Shown one piece after another: positions 18,089-28,674 of a stretch of 64,000 nt of DNA (positions are counted from its first letter, which is position 1; each line of letters begins with the position of its first letter). The position numbers were made by a program, and so were the translations under genes. A model generated the notes under the pieces. It made no database searches. It was not told the DNA's origin and saw only the letters and a program-made list of their open reading frames with translations. The stretch spans positions 62,001-126,000 of the forward strand of contig JAVJVN010000018.1 in assembly GCA_040221055.1 (NCBI GenBank), in the 5' to 3' direction. The DNA comes from Rhodothermales bacterium. GTDB lineage: Bacteria > Bacteroidota > Rhodothermia > Rhodothermales > UBA10348.

Positions 18089-19585
18089 TCACGAAGCCTT
18101 CCAGGAGGCTCCGATCGGGTTCGGAAGACGGATATGCACCGCCGTTCCTTCGCCCGGAACCGACTCCATCCAGATGCGACCACCGTGGGCCTCGGCCACT
18201 GCACGGGCAATGGCCAGCCCCAGCCCGGTGCCGGCATCGGTCCCGGATTTCCGCGTGCGCGCGTCCGTTCCCCGATAGTACCGATCGAAAACCCGCTCCA
18301 CCTCATCGGGTGCAAGCCCGGGGCCGTCATCCCGAATGGTGATGACCAGGGCGTGTTCATCGGTGCCGACAGCAATCTGCACGGATGTCCGGGCAAATGC
18401 GACGGCATTGGACAGCACGTTTGTCAGCATTCGGAGCAGACGACTCCCGTCCCCTTGGACCATGGGCCACACTTCCGGCGGCCGGATGACCACGCGAACT
18501 CCATCAGGCGTCCGCACGGCGACCGTTTCCACGGCATCCGACACCAACTCTCCCAGTGGAACCGGCTCTGAGACAAGTCGGGATCCGGATTGCTCCAGGA
18601 CCGCCAATTCGAACAGATCGTCCACGAGGCTGCGGATGCGGCGGACCTGGCGCTCGGCTCCTTCCACCGCCATGGAGGCGTCCGCATGGCGGCCTTCCGC
18701 TTCGAATCGGACCGCTTCCTCCAACCACGCCTGAACCGCGGCCAACGGGGTCCGCAGGTCATGACCCACGTTGGCCACGAGTTCCTGCCGCAGTTGGTGC
18801 GCCGACTGCATGGCCGTGATGTTCCGCTGGATATCATCCGCCATCCGGTTCACAGCAGTGGCTACCAAGGCGATTTCGTGGGTCCCTTGGACGTCCACCC
18901 GGACGCCGTAATCCCCCTTCCCGATTTCCGATACCCGAGTAGCAATCCGGCGCAGTGGTGCCACCAACCACCAGGTTACTCCACCACCGGTCAGCAACGC
19001 CAGGATGACCGCCAGAACGGCCACCAGACGAAGGGATTCCCTCGCCGCCTGATTGGCACCCGAGAGTTCCCACGCCATGGACTGCCGGAGGGGTTGGACG
19101 AGCAGCGCACCCACGGGAAAACCGACCGCGTCATACAGGGGAGCCACGGCGTATCCACCGGGCAGGCCATTATCCGTCGCATCCACCACCAAGCCGGAGA
19201 ACAACGCCTGGGCGTCGGGGACCTCAGGCGTGCCTGTCGTATCCACCCGAACTTCCGGGAAGGCGGTCGGATCGGCATGGATGACATGCCGTACCTCCCC
19301 ATCCAGATCGAGAATGGCCACAGGATCCGGAAAGCGGAGGGCCAGGTCGGCCAGCAGCGCACCGGCCACGTGCAACCGCCCGTCCTGGATGGAGGAACGC
19401 CGTTCAATTTCCTCGGCCACCGCATCCAGCCGCGATTCTATGGACGTGACGGCGAGTTCACGACTGCGCTCGGTGGCAAACCGTACCGTCAGGCCGATAG
19501 CCACGGCAGCAACCGTGAGTTCGGCAATCACCAGGATGGCCACAATCCGCCAGAACAGGGTATTGCCAAGGGAGCGCGCGCTCAC
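18089..19585 (-). CDS. Sensor histidine kinase with HAMP domain
   Basis: A 498-residue kinase starting at a GTG (19585) that overlaps the regulator stop by four bases (GTGA); the ORF is open further upstream but would sit inside the regulator gene. TM1 is at about residues 11-33; a periplasmic region runs to TM2 at about 188-210; the HAMP domain follows; H275 lies in NVGHDLRTPLAAVQAWLEEA. ATPase motifs are NVLSNAVAFA, RDDGPGLAPDEVERVFDRYY and GTGLGLAIAR. It forms a two-component pair with the preceding regulator. Signal unknown. Confidence 0.92.
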   Translation of the reverse strand: MSARSLGNTLFWRIVAILVIAELTVAAVAIGLTVRFATERSRELAVTSIESRLDAVAEEIERRSSIQDGRLHVAGALLADLALRFPDPVAILDLDGEVRHVIHADPTAFPEVRVDTTGTPEVPDAQALFSGLVVDATDNGLPGGYAVAPLYDAVGFPVGALLVQPLRQSMAWELSGANQAARESLRLVAVLAVILALLTGGGVTWWLVAPLRRIATRVSEIGKGDYGVRVDVQGTHEIALVATAVNRMADDIQRNITAMQSAHQLRQELVANVGHDLRTPLAAVQAWLEEAVRFEAEGRHADASMAVEGAERQVRRIRSLVDDLFELAVLEQSGSRLVSEPVPLGELVSDAVETVAVRTPDGVRVVIRPPEVWPMVQGDGSRLLRMLTNVLSNAVAFARTSVQIAVGTDEHALVITIRDDGPGLAPDEVERVFDRYYRGTDARTRKSGTDAGTGLGLAIARAVAEAHGGRIWMESVPGEGTAVHIRLPNPIGASWKAS

Positions 19586-20295
19586 GATGCCCCTTCCGGG
19601 TCGAACTTGTAGCCGACCCCCCAGACCGTCCGGATGAATCGCGGGGCACCCGGATTGGACTCGATCTTGGCCCGGAGTCGCTGGACGTGGGAATCCACGG
19701 TCCGGTCGTACCCCTCGTACTGGATGTCCCATACGGCATCCAGCAATTGCATCCGCGTGAACGGACGCTCGGGGTGGCGTGCCAGATACAGCAGCAAATC
19801 GTACTCAAGGACCGTGAGCACGACTTCTTCTCCGTCCATCGTAACACGGCGACGGGGCGGATCCATCCTCAGGGGCCCGAATTCCAGCGGGCGCTCGTCG
19901 GCGCCGCTGTCGGCCGCCACCTCGTCGAGCAATCGGAGCCGACGCAGGGCAGCCCGCACCCGGGCCACGAGTTCGGAAAGACTGAACGGTTTGGTGACGT
20001 AATCGTCCGCGCCGACCTCCAATCCAACCACCCGGTCCATTTCGTCCGACCGTGCAGTCAACATCATGATGTACAGCACCGGGTGTGCGGCCCGCAGTCG
20101 CCTGCAGACTTCCAGTCCGTCCAGTTCAGGCAGCATGATGTCCAGCAGGACGACATCCGGCACGGACGCCTCGACGGCTTTGAGGGCCAGGGGTCCCGTT
20201 CCGACGGTCCGTACCGCGTAACCGGATTCCGAAAGGCGACGCTCCACCAGCCCCGCCAGTTCCTCGTCGTCCTCCACCAGTAGAATGGATGCCAT
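19582..20295 (-). CDS. OmpR-type response regulator
   Basis: A 237-residue regulator. The receiver has ED residues 8-10 (LLVEDDEEL), phospho-acceptor D52 (VLLDIMLPELDG), T at about 81 (LTARSDEMD) and the KPFSLSELVAR lysine. The winged-helix domain occupies about residues 135-232 (RHPERPFTRMQLLDAVW ... TVWGVGYKF). Its stop overlaps the kinase start. A candidate -10 TATAAT lies about 60 bp upstream. It is divergent from the exported protein gene at 20434. Confidence 0.94.
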   Translation of the reverse strand: MASILLVEDDEELAGLVERRLSESGYAVRTVGTGPLALKAVEASVPDVVLLDIMLPELDGLEVCRRLRAAHPVLYIMMLTARSDEMDRVVGLEVGADDYVTKPFSLSELVARVRAALRRLRLLDEVAADSGADERPLEFGPLRMDPPRRRVTMDGEEVVLTVLEYDLLLYLARHPERPFTRMQLLDAVWDIQYEGYDRTVDSHVQRLRAKIESNPGAPRFIRTVWGVGYKFDPEGAS

Positions 20296-20353
20296 GCGTC
20301 TGCGGTCGGGTTTGGCGTGCTTGGGGTTGCGTTGCTCCGGGTTGCCAGCCTGT

Positions 20354-20359
20354 ATTATA
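20354..20359 (-). promoter_or_regulatory. Candidate -10 element for the two-component operon
   Basis: On the minus strand the bases read TATAAT, inside an AT-rich island (20351-20366) that stands out in GC-rich surroundings. The regulator start is at 20295, giving a leader of about 50 bases. No good -35 hexamer is seen at the usual spacing, so the call is tentative. The same island could also serve the divergent gene. Confidence 0.3.
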
Positions 20360-20433
20360 CATACTTTCGTGACAACTGAAGGAGGTGCGTGCAGTAGAAT
20401 GTCTTGACCATCTTACCCGGAACCTGTCCATCC

Positions 20434-21273
20434 ATGACTTCGCGGAATCCATACTGCCCCACCCGGTGTGCCAGCCTGTTGGTTGTCAGCCTGATGCTGC
20501 TGTTCCCGAGCGCCTTGCATGCCCAAAAGACAGCAGAAGGAGTGGTCCGGGACTGGCTGGCTGTCCAGCAGTCTGCGTTGTCCGGTGTTGAACGAATCAC
20601 GCTCCGGGCCGACATGGCACTGTCCCTGACGTCCGGACAGACCACCCGGCGCATTGAGAGCCGAACGCTGCTGTCGTTCGAGCCCGGGGACACGCCGGAC
20701 CGGACCCTGGAGTGGCTGTCAGTGGACGGCACCCGGATGCCACCCGAAAGCAGTGACCGGTACGATGCCCGCATGCGGGCCCTGCTGGGTGACGGGCCGG
20801 AAGGTGAAATGGTCATAGGCAACCAGGCCATCGGCGCATTATTGCCGGGAATGCTCATCCGCAATCTCCGATTGGCGCAACGTATTGAAACGCGCGAGCG
20901 GGGCGGCGAGGCGTACGACGTTGTCACAGGTCGGCTGGAGCGCCCGGGGCCACCTCCGGGACCACTCCCAGGGCGCATGCAGGGTCGTCGCAGGCCCCCG
21001 CCACCCCTCTCCGCCACACCACCCCGCCATGTGGTGACACTCTGGTTCAGTCAGGCGTCCGGACGGCTGGCATTCGTGGAACATCGCATAGCCATGCCGC
21101 GTGGGCAGGGCCTGCTGGTCCGCACGCGCCTGGAACGCCATGGTGGTCTCGACATTCCGGTCGCGCGGACCATCGAAGGGGACATCCCGAGCATCCGGCG
21201 CTTGCGGACGGTGACCCTCCGCCTGGACCATCAGATCACGTTCCGGGATCACGAACTGACCCTCATTGAATAA
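20434..21273 (+). CDS. Exported protein of unknown function
   Basis: A 279-residue protein with a clear signal peptide (hydrophobic LLVVSLMLLFPS, cleavage after ALHA near residue 31). The mature part starts KTAEGVVRDWLAVQQSALSG and has alternating short strands, for example ERITLRADMALSLT and RRIESRTLLSFEP, with a Pro/Gly/Arg-rich loop (about residues 168-200) in the middle. I do not recognise a family, although the pattern resembles periplasmic lipid-carrier-like folds. ATG at 20434 is used; a TTG ten codons earlier is possible. The last base of its stop is the first base of the next gene's ATG (TAATG), so it is coupled to the Nudix gene. Confidence 0.75.
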   Translation: MTSRNPYCPTRCASLLVVSLMLLFPSALHAQKTAEGVVRDWLAVQQSALSGVERITLRADMALSLTSGQTTRRIESRTLLSFEPGDTPDRTLEWLSVDGTRMPPESSDRYDARMRALLGDGPEGEMVIGNQAIGALLPGMLIRNLRLAQRIETRERGGEAYDVVTGRLERPGPPPGPLPGRMQGRRRPPPPLSATPPRHVVTLWFSQASGRLAFVEHRIAMPRGQGLLVRTRLERHGGLDIPVARTIEGDIPSIRRLRTVTLRLDHQITFRDHELTLIE

Positions 21274-21917
21274 TGCGATTCGATGTCTTGATGGACGTGC
21301 TCGGAACCGAGCTGGGAAAGCCGTTGCCGGGCCGGGAGGCCCAGTTGGACATGGCGCCGCTGGATCGGTTGGAGCACCTGGCTGCCGACGCGTCGGACCG
21401 TCCATACCGCGATGCCGCCGTCCTGGCCCTGCTCTATCCGGACGCATGTGGCATGACCCATCTTCTGCTGACTGTACGGCCCGATGGCATGAAACAGCAC
21501 GCCGGCCAGGTCGCCTTGCCCGGAGGTCGCCGCGAGGCCGGCGAGTCCCTGACCGACACGGTGTTGCGCGAAACCCACGAAGAGGTTCTCATTCCGCCGG
21601 ATCGTATTGCCCTGCTGGGCATGTTGACGCCGCTCCACGTCATTCCGTCGAAATTCAATGTGCACCCGTATGTCGGATACATCACGGAAGCGCCTGATTT
21701 GAGCGTGCGGACCGACGAGGTGGCCCATCTGTTCGGTGTGCCTCCCGTGGACCTGGTCCGGCCGGAACGACGTAAGTCCCGTCGCCAACGCATTGGCCAA
21801 CAGGAACGCGAGGTCCCGTACTTCGACCTGGAAGGCCACGTCGTGTGGGGCGCGACCGCCATGATGCTTGCCGAATTCGCCGCCGTGCTTCAGGCCGCGC
21901 TGCCCACCCCCAACTGA
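21273..21917 (+). CDS. Nudix hydrolase, CoA pyrophosphatase-like
   Basis: A 214-residue Nudix enzyme. The Nudix box is complete: GGRREAGESLTDTVLRETHEEV. The segment just before it, TVRPDGMKQHAGQVALPGG, fits the UPF0035 signature of NudL/PCD1-type CoA pyrophosphatases, which cut CoA to 4'-phosphopantetheine and 3',5'-ADP. The start overlaps the preceding stop by one base. Its 3' end overlaps the convergent phosphohexomutase gene by 28 bp. Confidence 0.9.
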   Translation: MRFDVLMDVLGTELGKPLPGREAQLDMAPLDRLEHLAADASDRPYRDAAVLALLYPDACGMTHLLLTVRPDGMKQHAGQVALPGGRREAGESLTDTVLRETHEEVLIPPDRIALLGMLTPLHVIPSKFNVHPYVGYITEAPDLSVRTDEVAHLFGVPPVDLVRPERRKSRRQRIGQQEREVPYFDLEGHVVWGATAMMLAEFAAVLQAALPTPN

Positions 21918-23299
21918 CGAAGGGCGTCCACCACCAGCTCCCGGGCCCCGGCTTCCGTAGGCGCCTCCGCGTACACACGCAGCACGGGTTCGGTCCCGGA
22001 CGGCCGGATGAGCAACCAACCGTGGTCCATACGGTGCTTGTACCCATCCAGGTCTGCGACCGAACGCACAGGGGCTCCTGCGATTTCCCGCAGCCCGCCC
22101 TCCTTCTGCAGTACGTCCAGAATCCGCTCCTTTCCACTCGCCGTGGTATGGGCGTCCACACGCCAGTAGGCATGCGGCCCGAAGCGCCGGAACAGATCGT
22201 CGACGAGCGCACTCAGCGACTTCCCGCGTACCGCCATCATTTCCAGGACCAGCATCCCGATGAAAATGCCATCCCGCTCGGGAATATGTCCCTTCACCGC
22301 CATTCCACCGGATTCCTCCCCTCCCACCAGCACATGCCCTTCCAGGATCTTTTCCCCGATATACTTGAATCCGATGGCCGTCGTCTCGACCGGCAAGCCC
22401 AAGGCGGCCCCCATCTTGTCCAGCATGTCGGTGGTGGAAAAGGTCTTCACGATGGTCCCCGACGCGCCGCGGTCCGTGTGCAGGTAGTCCACGAGCAGGG
22501 CCAATATGCGATGCGAGTCGACGAAATTCCCGCGCTCATCGAACATGCCGATCCGGTCAGCATCCCCGTCATTCGCAATACCGGCCGATGCGCCGTGCGA
22601 TACGACCATGCCCGGGAGCTCAGCCAGGTTCTTCTCGATGGGCTCCGGTGCAACACCTCCGAAGGACGGGTTCACGGTTGAGCGATGCTCCACCACGTGC
22701 TCCTGACCCAGCAGGGCGGAATACAATCCCATTCCCGAGCCATGCATGGCGTCATGCACAATGGTGAGGCCTGCCGCCCGGATGCGATCCAGATCAATCC
22801 TCTCCCGCACGTAGGCACAGTAAGCCGCCGTGAAGTCCCGCGTCGTGATGGCCTCCGACGCCGGGTAGGACTGCTCACGCCACGGCGCAAGACGGGCTTC
22901 CACGGCCTTCACCATGGACGGCAGCGCCGATCCTCCGAAGTGGCCCTTGATCTTGTATCCGTTGTATTCGGGCGGGTTGTGGCTGGCCGTGATCACGACG
23001 CCGGCCGCGGCGCCGATATCCTGGACGGCCCAACTCGCAACGGGAGTCGCCGTTATCCCTTCCGACACAATGACCTGCAACCCCTGGGACGCCAGTACCC
23101 GGGCCGTATGATCGGCGAACATCCGCCCCCCGAAGCGGGCATCGTAGCCCAGCACGATGACCGGATTGGAGGGATAGGTCTCGACGACCCAGGCTGCCGT
23201 CGCCAGCGCAACCCGCTCCAGGTTGTCCATGGTGTAGCCGTCTGCGATGATGGCCCGCCACCCATCCGTTCCGAAAGCGATTTCGTGTCGATCTGCCAT
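21890..23299 (-). CDS. Phosphoglucomutase/phosphomannomutase
   Basis: A 469-residue alpha-D-phosphohexomutase that interconverts hexose 1- and 6-phosphates. The phosphoserine loop is ITASHNPPEYNGYKI, the magnesium loop is NDGDADRIG, the sugar-binding loop is GGEESGG and the phosphate-binding loop near the C-terminus is RPSGTEPVLRVY. All four family elements are intact. The start at 23299 places FGTDGWRAIIADGYT at the N-terminus as expected. Substrate preference (glucose or mannose) cannot be fixed from sequence. It lies 17 bp after recN on the same strand. Confidence 0.93.
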   Translation of the reverse strand: MADRHEIAFGTDGWRAIIADGYTMDNLERVALATAAWVVETYPSNPVIVLGYDARFGGRMFADHTARVLASQGLQVIVSEGITATPVASWAVQDIGAAAGVVITASHNPPEYNGYKIKGHFGGSALPSMVKAVEARLAPWREQSYPASEAITTRDFTAAYCAYVRERIDLDRIRAAGLTIVHDAMHGSGMGLYSALLGQEHVVEHRSTVNPSFGGVAPEPIEKNLAELPGMVVSHGASAGIANDGDADRIGMFDERGNFVDSHRILALLVDYLHTDRGASGTIVKTFSTTDMLDKMGAALGLPVETTAIGFKYIGEKILEGHVLVGGEESGGMAVKGHIPERDGIFIGMLVLEMMAVRGKSLSALVDDLFRRFGPHAYWRVDAHTTASGKERILDVLQKEGGLREIAGAPVRSVADLDGYKHRMDHGWLLIRPSGTEPVLRVYAEAPTEAGARELVVDALRQLGVGSAA

Positions 23300-23315
23300 A
23301 CTACCGTTCGGGGGA

Positions 23316-25022
23316 TTACAGTTTGAGGAGTTCACGAGCGCTCGCGCGCGCCGCTTCCGTCACGGTACTTCCGGACAGCAAGGCGGCTATTTCGTGGATG
23401 CGGGCGGCTTCGTCCAGACGGGTAATGCGCGTCCGCGTGACGTCCCCGTCGGTTTCTTTCGCCACCCGATACTGGGATCGTCCGGCTGCCGCAACCTGCG
23501 GCAAGTGGGTGATGGCCAGGATCTGAAGGGATTCTCCGAGGGAGGCCATGCAATCAGCCACCTTTTGTGCCGTCGCTCCCGATATGCCCGTATCAATCTC
23601 GTCGAAAATGAGGATGGGCAGTTGGTCGGTCCGGGCCAGGATGGACTTCATGGCCAACATGATCCGCGAGATTTCACCGCCAGAGGCCACCCGGGCCAGC
23701 GGCATGATGTCCATGCCCGGATTCGTGGATATCAGGAAGCCCCCCCGGTCCACACCCCGGGCACCGGCCGTGAATGTGGTCCCGTTCTCCGATCGGATCC
23801 AACCAACCGGATCGACGTCCTGGACCAATTCAACGCGGAACCGACTTTCCGGCATGCCGAGCCGACCCAACTCTTCCACAATCAACGATTCAATACCGTC
23901 CGCAGCTTTTCTGCGCAGGCCGGATAACCGCCAGGCCTGGGCGGACAATCGGTCCGTGACCTCGTGGAAGGCATCATCCAACTGCCTCAACGCACCGTCC
24001 ACATCGCTGGCCATGGCAAAGCGCTCACCGATTTCCTGGCGATGCAACAGCACCGCATCGAGCGTGCCTCCATACTTCCGCTTCAGGCGGTCCAGGTCGA
24101 TGGAACGCACCCGGATGGCCTCCAGCCTGTCCGGATTGAATTCGATGCGCGAGTTGTAATCCTGCAGGAACGCCGCCGCTTCAGCGACTGAAATCTGCGC
24201 CGAGGCGATTTCCTGGCGAATATCATTGAACGCAGGGTCAATGCGTGTCAAATCCGACAGCTGGTTCCTTGCCTGCACCAGGAGGTCATTGATGGCCGTG
24301 TCGGAGTCGTACATCAACTCGGACAATTGATTGGTGGCCTCGAACAGGCGCTCTGCATTCTCCAGCACACGACGCTCGGCCTCCATGGCGTCTTCCTCGC
24401 CTTCCACCGGAGCCACTGCGTCAATTTCGTCGATCTGGAAGGACAGCAAATCCTTCTCCCGGCCCAACGCATGCTTCTCGGACTGGAGACGGGCTCGGCG
24501 GTCGGCGATGTCGCGGGCTTCGGCCAGCAACCCTCTGTACGCCGCCACCTCGTTGTCCAGATTGCCGAACGCATCCACGAGCGGGATGTGGCGCTCCGTC
24601 CGAAGCAATGACTGATGCTCATGCTGGCCGTGCAGGTCCACCAGCTCGGAGGCGACATCCTTCAACAAGGTCACGGTTACCGGCGTGTCATTGATGAACG
24701 CGCGACTCTGTGAGCCGGACACTTCCCGCCGGAGGATGAGTTCCGGGAGGACTTCAATGTCATTTTCCTCCAGCACCCCTGCCACAATCCGGCCGGTCGA
24801 ACCCTCGGCAGCGAGTTCAAAGGTGCCCTCAATGACGGCCTTGCGTGCACCGGGGCGGACCACGTCGGTCGAAGCGCGATCCCCGAGGATCAACTTGAGC
24901 GCGCCGACCAGGATGGACTTCCCCGCCCCCGTCTCACCGGTAATGCAATTCAGACCGGGGCCGAACTCGACGTCAAGCGCCTCGATGAGTGCAAAATCCC
25001 GGATATGAAGCGTTCGGAGCAA
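23316..25022 (-). CDS. recN: DNA repair protein RecN
   Basis: A 568-residue SMC-like ATPase for double-strand break repair. Walker A GETGAGKS is at residues 29-36, a long coiled coil fills the middle, and the ABC signature VASGGEISRIMLAMKSIL and Walker B LIFDEIDTGISG are near the C-terminus. The start is a TTG at 25022; it is preferred because MLRTLHIRDFALIEAL aligns with the family N-terminus and there is no nearby in-frame ATG. It is 35 bp downstream of secA on the same strand. Confidence 0.96.
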   Translation of the reverse strand: MLRTLHIRDFALIEALDVEFGPGLNCITGETGAGKSILVGALKLILGDRASTDVVRPGARKAVIEGTFELAAEGSTGRIVAGVLEENDIEVLPELILRREVSGSQSRAFINDTPVTVTLLKDVASELVDLHGQHEHQSLLRTERHIPLVDAFGNLDNEVAAYRGLLAEARDIADRRARLQSEKHALGREKDLLSFQIDEIDAVAPVEGEEDAMEAERRVLENAERLFEATNQLSELMYDSDTAINDLLVQARNQLSDLTRIDPAFNDIRQEIASAQISVAEAAAFLQDYNSRIEFNPDRLEAIRVRSIDLDRLKRKYGGTLDAVLLHRQEIGERFAMASDVDGALRQLDDAFHEVTDRLSAQAWRLSGLRRKAADGIESLIVEELGRLGMPESRFRVELVQDVDPVGWIRSENGTTFTAGARGVDRGGFLISTNPGMDIMPLARVASGGEISRIMLAMKSILARTDQLPILIFDEIDTGISGATAQKVADCMASLGESLQILAITHLPQVAAAGRSQYRVAKETDGDVTRTRITRLDEAARIHEIAALLSGSTVTEAARASARELLKL

Positions 25023-25057
25023 GGATGGACCGACGTTGAGTCAGGAAAAACAGGAGC

Positions 25058-28000
25058 TCAAGCCGCGCCGTGGCAGTGCTTGTATTTCTTGCCACTTCCA
25101 CACGGGCACGGATCGTTACGACCCACTTTGTCGTCCACCGTAACCGGCTCGGCCTTGGCCGTAGGGTCGGCCTCGGCGGCCGCACGTCTCCCGTCACCAC
25201 CGGCGCCCACGCCGTAGGTGGGCGACATGGACTCGTGGGTCGTACGGGAACGACGCGGATCCAACCGACGCGGCCGCGCGCCCGCAGCACCCGCTCCCTG
25301 CTGCTGATTGACCAGGGGACCGGACCGGAAAATGAAGGAGACCATGTCCCGGTTGATGGTATCAATCATCTCCGTAAACAGACCGTAGGCCTCCATCTTG
25401 TATTCGATGAGCGGATCGCGTTGACCATAGGCGCGCAGGCCGATGCCCTCCTTCACCTCATCCAGGTTCCGGAGATGCTCTGTCCAATGCGCATCGATGA
25501 AGCTGAGCATGGCCACGCGTTCGAGTGCATCATTGACTTCCTGCCCTTCCGATTCGATGGCATCCTCAATCCGGACCACGGCCCTGAGCGCCTTGCGTCC
25601 ATCGGTGAAGTCCACGTAGACCTTCTCCGGTTTCTGCTCCCGGTCGCTCTCCTGCAACTGTTTCATGCTCTCATGGAACGGCCGGGCGAGGGCATTGCGC
25701 TTCCGGTTGTAGAACGCCAGCGCATCGTCATAGACCCGATCCGTTACCCCGTCCTCTCCCAGCTTGTGGAACAGTTCGCGATCCATTTCCACATCGAGCG
25801 CGAGCAGACGCAGCAGGTCCGCACGCATTTCATCCAGGTTGCCCTCACCGTGGTGCTGCTTTACGAGGTCTTCCACCATCCCGCGGAGCATGTCCATGAT
25901 ATCCCCGGCCAGCCGTTGTCCACGCAATGCGTGTACGCGGCGGTCATAGATGACCTTTCGTTGGGAATCCAGCACGTCATCGTACTCAAGCTGGCGCTTC
26001 CGGATGGCGTAATTGTTCTGCTCCACCTTCCCCTGCGCGCGTTCAATGCTCTTGTTGACCCAAGGGTGGGTGATGACAGCCCCTTCTTCCAGGTTCAACC
26101 GGTCCATGACCTTGGCCACACGATCGGAACTGAACAGGCGCATGAGATTGTCCTCAAGCGAAATGTAGAACTGGCTCTCGCCGGGATCGCCCTGACGGCC
26201 GGCCCGACCACGGAGCTGGAGGTCAATCCGCCTACTGTCGTGCCGCTCGGTGCCAATGATGGCCAAACCTCCGATTTCCCGGACACCCTCGCCGAGCTTG
26301 ATATCGGTACCGCGACCGGCCATGTTGGTGGCAATGGTCACACCGCCTTTCTGACCGGCCTCTGCCACAATCAGGGACTCGGCCTTGGCCCGGTCCCGCT
26401 TGGCGTTCAACACGTTGTGCTTGATGCCCGCACGGGTGAGCATGCGGCTGTACATCTCCGAGGCCTCAACGCTGGTTGTACCGACCAAGACAGGCTGACC
26501 GCGGTCATGGTATTCCTGGATCTTCTCGATGACGGCATTCACCTTCTCCCGTTTGGTCCGCAGGACCAGATCGTCCAGGTCGCGACGCGCCACCGGCTTG
26601 TTGGTGGGGACGACCACGACCTCCATCTTGTAGGTCTTGAAGAACTCCTCGGATTCGGTCTCGGCCGTACCTGTCATGCCGGCCAGCTTGTGGTACAGCC
26701 GGAAATAGTTCTGGAGGGTGACCGTGGCGTAGGTCTGTGTAGCCGCCTGGATCTTCACACCCTCCTTGGCCTCAATAGCCTGGTGGAGACCATCCGAATA
26801 GCGGCGACCGGACAGCACGCGGCCCGTATGCTCATCCACGATCTGGATTTTGCCGTCCTGGACAATGTATTCGGTGTCCTTCTCGAACAGGATGTAGGCC
26901 TTCAACAACTGCTCAATGGCGTGCAGCCGCGACGCCGCCTCGGCATACCGGTTGTACAGCTCCCGTTTGAAGTCCGCCAGTTTGTTGCGCAGGATGCTTA
27001 TGTCGTTGGCGAGCTTGTTTTCCTTCTTCTCCTCGCTGAGCGCTTCGTCCGACTGTATATCACTGACGAGCGTTTTCTGCTCCGTTTCCATTTCCTTCTC
27101 GGCCTTGGCGACTTCCTCGCCCAGATCCGGAAGGATGAACAGGTTCTCATCCTTGCCGGCCGCAGAGCCGATGTACTGACGACCCTTGTCGCTCATTTCT
27201 ATGGCCCGCTGCTTCTCGTCATAGGAGAAGTACAGCTCCTGATCGACGAACGGCATCTTCTTGGCGTTGTCCTGCAGGTAGAAATACTCCGTCTTCTGAC
27301 GGAGCTGCTCGACCCCGGGCTCCTGAAGGAGTTTGCGGAATTTCTTGTTCCGCGGGTAGCCCCGATGGGCGCGGAGCAGCGCGAGGCCGGCTTCACTCTC
27401 GTGTTCGGAGGCCTTCTTGTTGTCGCCGGCTTCAACCGCCTTGTCGCGCTCCGCCAGAAGACGTTCGGCGTCGGCCACGAATCCGGCCACCAGCTTCTGC
27501 TGGGAATAGACCAGCCGTTCGACCGACGGCTTGAACTCCTGGAATTGCGTTTCGTCGGACTCCGGCACCGGGCCGGATATAATGAGCGGCGTACGGGCCT
27601 CATCAATCAGGACCGAGTCCACTTCGTCAACCACGGCAAAATGGTGCTTGCGCTGCTGGAGATGCTCCGGATCGTTCACGAACGAGTTGTCACGGAGGTA
27701 ATCGAACCCGAATTCGTTGTTCGTACCGTACGTGACATCGGCTTGGTAGGCTGCTTTCCGCTGCTCCGTGTGGGGCTCATACTTGTCGATGACGTCGACC
27801 GTCAGGCCGAGGTATTCATAGACGGGGCCCATCCACTCGGCGTCGCGTTCGGCCAGGTACGGGTTGACCGTCACCAAATGCACGCCCTGACCCGCGAGTG
27901 CATTCAAATAGACCGGAGCGACGGCAACCAGGGTCTTGCCCTCCCCCGTCTTCATTTCAGAGATGTTGCCCTCGTGGATGGCAATACCGCCCAGCAACTG

Positions 28001-28456
28001 AACGTCGTAGGGGACCATGTCCCAGGTGACGGTCCGACCACCCGCCTCCCACTGACGACCCAGCATGCGACGACACGCATCCTTGGCCACCGCGAATGCC
28101 TCCGGAAGCAACGCGTCGAGCGTCGAATCGAGCGTAGAGTACCACTCCTTTTCCAGCACATCGAGCTCATCGTACAGATCAAGCCGATCGTTCAGCGTGA
28201 GCGTGTGCGACTCACCGGCCTCGTCTGTATTGCGGCCCGCCTTCAACTGCCGGTTGATCTCGGCCATATCGGCCTCGATTTCGGCAAGCGTTTCCCGGAT
28301 CCGACCCCGGAATTCCTCCGTTTTGGCCTGCAGTTGCTCATCGGTGAGCGTTTGCAGCTTTTCATATTCCTCATTTATGCGGTGAACCATCGGCCAGAGA
28401 CGCTTGACTGAGCGTTCCTGACTGTCGCCGAAAAATTTCTTGAGCAGATTGAGCAT
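25058..28456 (-). CDS. secA: Preprotein translocase ATPase SecA
   Basis: A 1,132-residue motor that drives proteins through SecYEG. Walker A is in [15 protein letters not shown], the DEAD-like box in [17 protein letters not shown], and the second nucleotide-binding fold has [14 protein letters not shown] and [14 protein letters not shown]. It is about 230 residues longer than E. coli SecA because of a charged insertion (about residues 275-470) common in Bacteroidota. The C-terminus [17 protein letters not shown] is the zinc-binding SEC-C motif that contacts SecB and phospholipids. The start at 28456 matches the [17 protein letters not shown]-terminus of the family. Confidence 0.97.
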   Translation of the reverse strand: MLNLLKKFFGDSQERSVKRLWPMVHRINEEYEKLQTLTDEQLQAKTEEFRGRIRETLAEIEADMAEINRQLKAGRNTDEAGESHTLTLNDRLDLYDELDVLEKEWYSTLDSTLDALLPEAFAVAKDACRRMLGRQWEAGGRTVTWDMVPYDVQLLGGIAIHEGNISEMKTGEGKTLVAVAPVYLNALAGQGVHLVTVNPYLAERDAEWMGPVYEYLGLTVDVIDKYEPHTEQRKAAYQADVTYGTNNEFGFDYLRDNSFVNDPEHLQQRKHHFAVVDEVDSVLIDEARTPLIISGPVPESDETQFQEFKPSVERLVYSQQKLVAGFVADAERLLAERDKAVEAGDNKKASEHESEAGLALLRAHRGYPRNKKFRKLLQEPGVEQLRQKTEYFYLQDNAKKMPFVDQELYFSYDEKQRAIEMSDKGRQYIGSAAGKDENLFILPDLGEEVAKAEKEMETEQKTLVSDIQSDEALSEEKKENKLANDISILRNKLADFKRELYNRYAEAASRLHAIEQLLKAYILFEKDTEYIVQDGKIQIVDEHTGRVLSGRRYSDGLHQAIEAKEGVKIQAATQTYATVTLQNYFRLYHKLAGMTGTAETESEEFFKTYKMEVVVVPTNKPVARRDLDDLVLRTKREKVNAVIEKIQEYHDRGQPVLVGTTSVEASEMYSRMLTRAGIKHNVLNAKRDRAKAESLIVAEAGQKGGVTIATNMAGRGTDIKLGEGVREIGGLAIIGTERHDSRRIDLQLRGRAGRQGDPGESQFYISLEDNLMRLFSSDRVAKVMDRLNLEEGAVITHPWVNKSIERAQGKVEQNNYAIRKRQLEYDDVLDSQRKVIYDRRVHALRGQRLAGDIMDMLRGMVEDLVKQHHGEGNLDEMRADLLRLLALDVEMDRELFHKLGEDGVTDRVYDDALAFYNRKRNALARPFHESMKQLQESDREQKPEKVYVDFTDGRKALRAVVRIEDAIESEGQEVNDALERVAMLSFIDAHWTEHLRNLDEVKEGIGLRAYGQRDPLIEYKMEAYGLFTEMIDTINRDMVSFIFRSGPLVNQQQGAGAAGARPRRLDPRRSRTTHESMSPTYGVGAGGDGRRAAAEADPTAKAEPVTVDDKVGRNDPCPCGSGKKYKHCHGAA

Positions 28457-28612
28457 GGAGCAAGGGTCTGTAAGGGTTGCCGTCGGAGGAGAGGCCCCCG
28501 GCATCCCGGTAACACGCGATCCGATTGGCGGTCGTTCCCGTTGGGGCCCATATTCGTCGAGCCTTCCACATCGGAGCGTCGTCAGGCTGCGATATACCGT
28601 CCCGCGGGTAGT

Positions 28613-28642
28613 TCCCCGCACGGGTCGCGCGGATAGTTTTCG
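28613..28642 (+). promoter_or_regulatory. Candidate Bacteroidota-type promoter
   Basis: TTC-N19-TAGTTTTC resembles the Bacteroidota consensus TTTG-N19-TAnnTTTG with two deviations. It lies about 30-60 bp upstream of the ATG of the fibronectin-repeat gene, in the 218-bp gap after the divergent secA start. No other signal is seen in that gap. Tentative. Confidence 0.25.
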
Positions 28643-28674
28643 GGTTGAATCGTTGAACCCGACTCCAACACACC

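Noticed and set aside
25070-28411. A 1,113-codon ORF antisense to secA
   Set aside because: It mirrors secA on the other strand; high GC keeps the frame open. The translation is His/Leu/Val-rich with no domain, and secA is certain.
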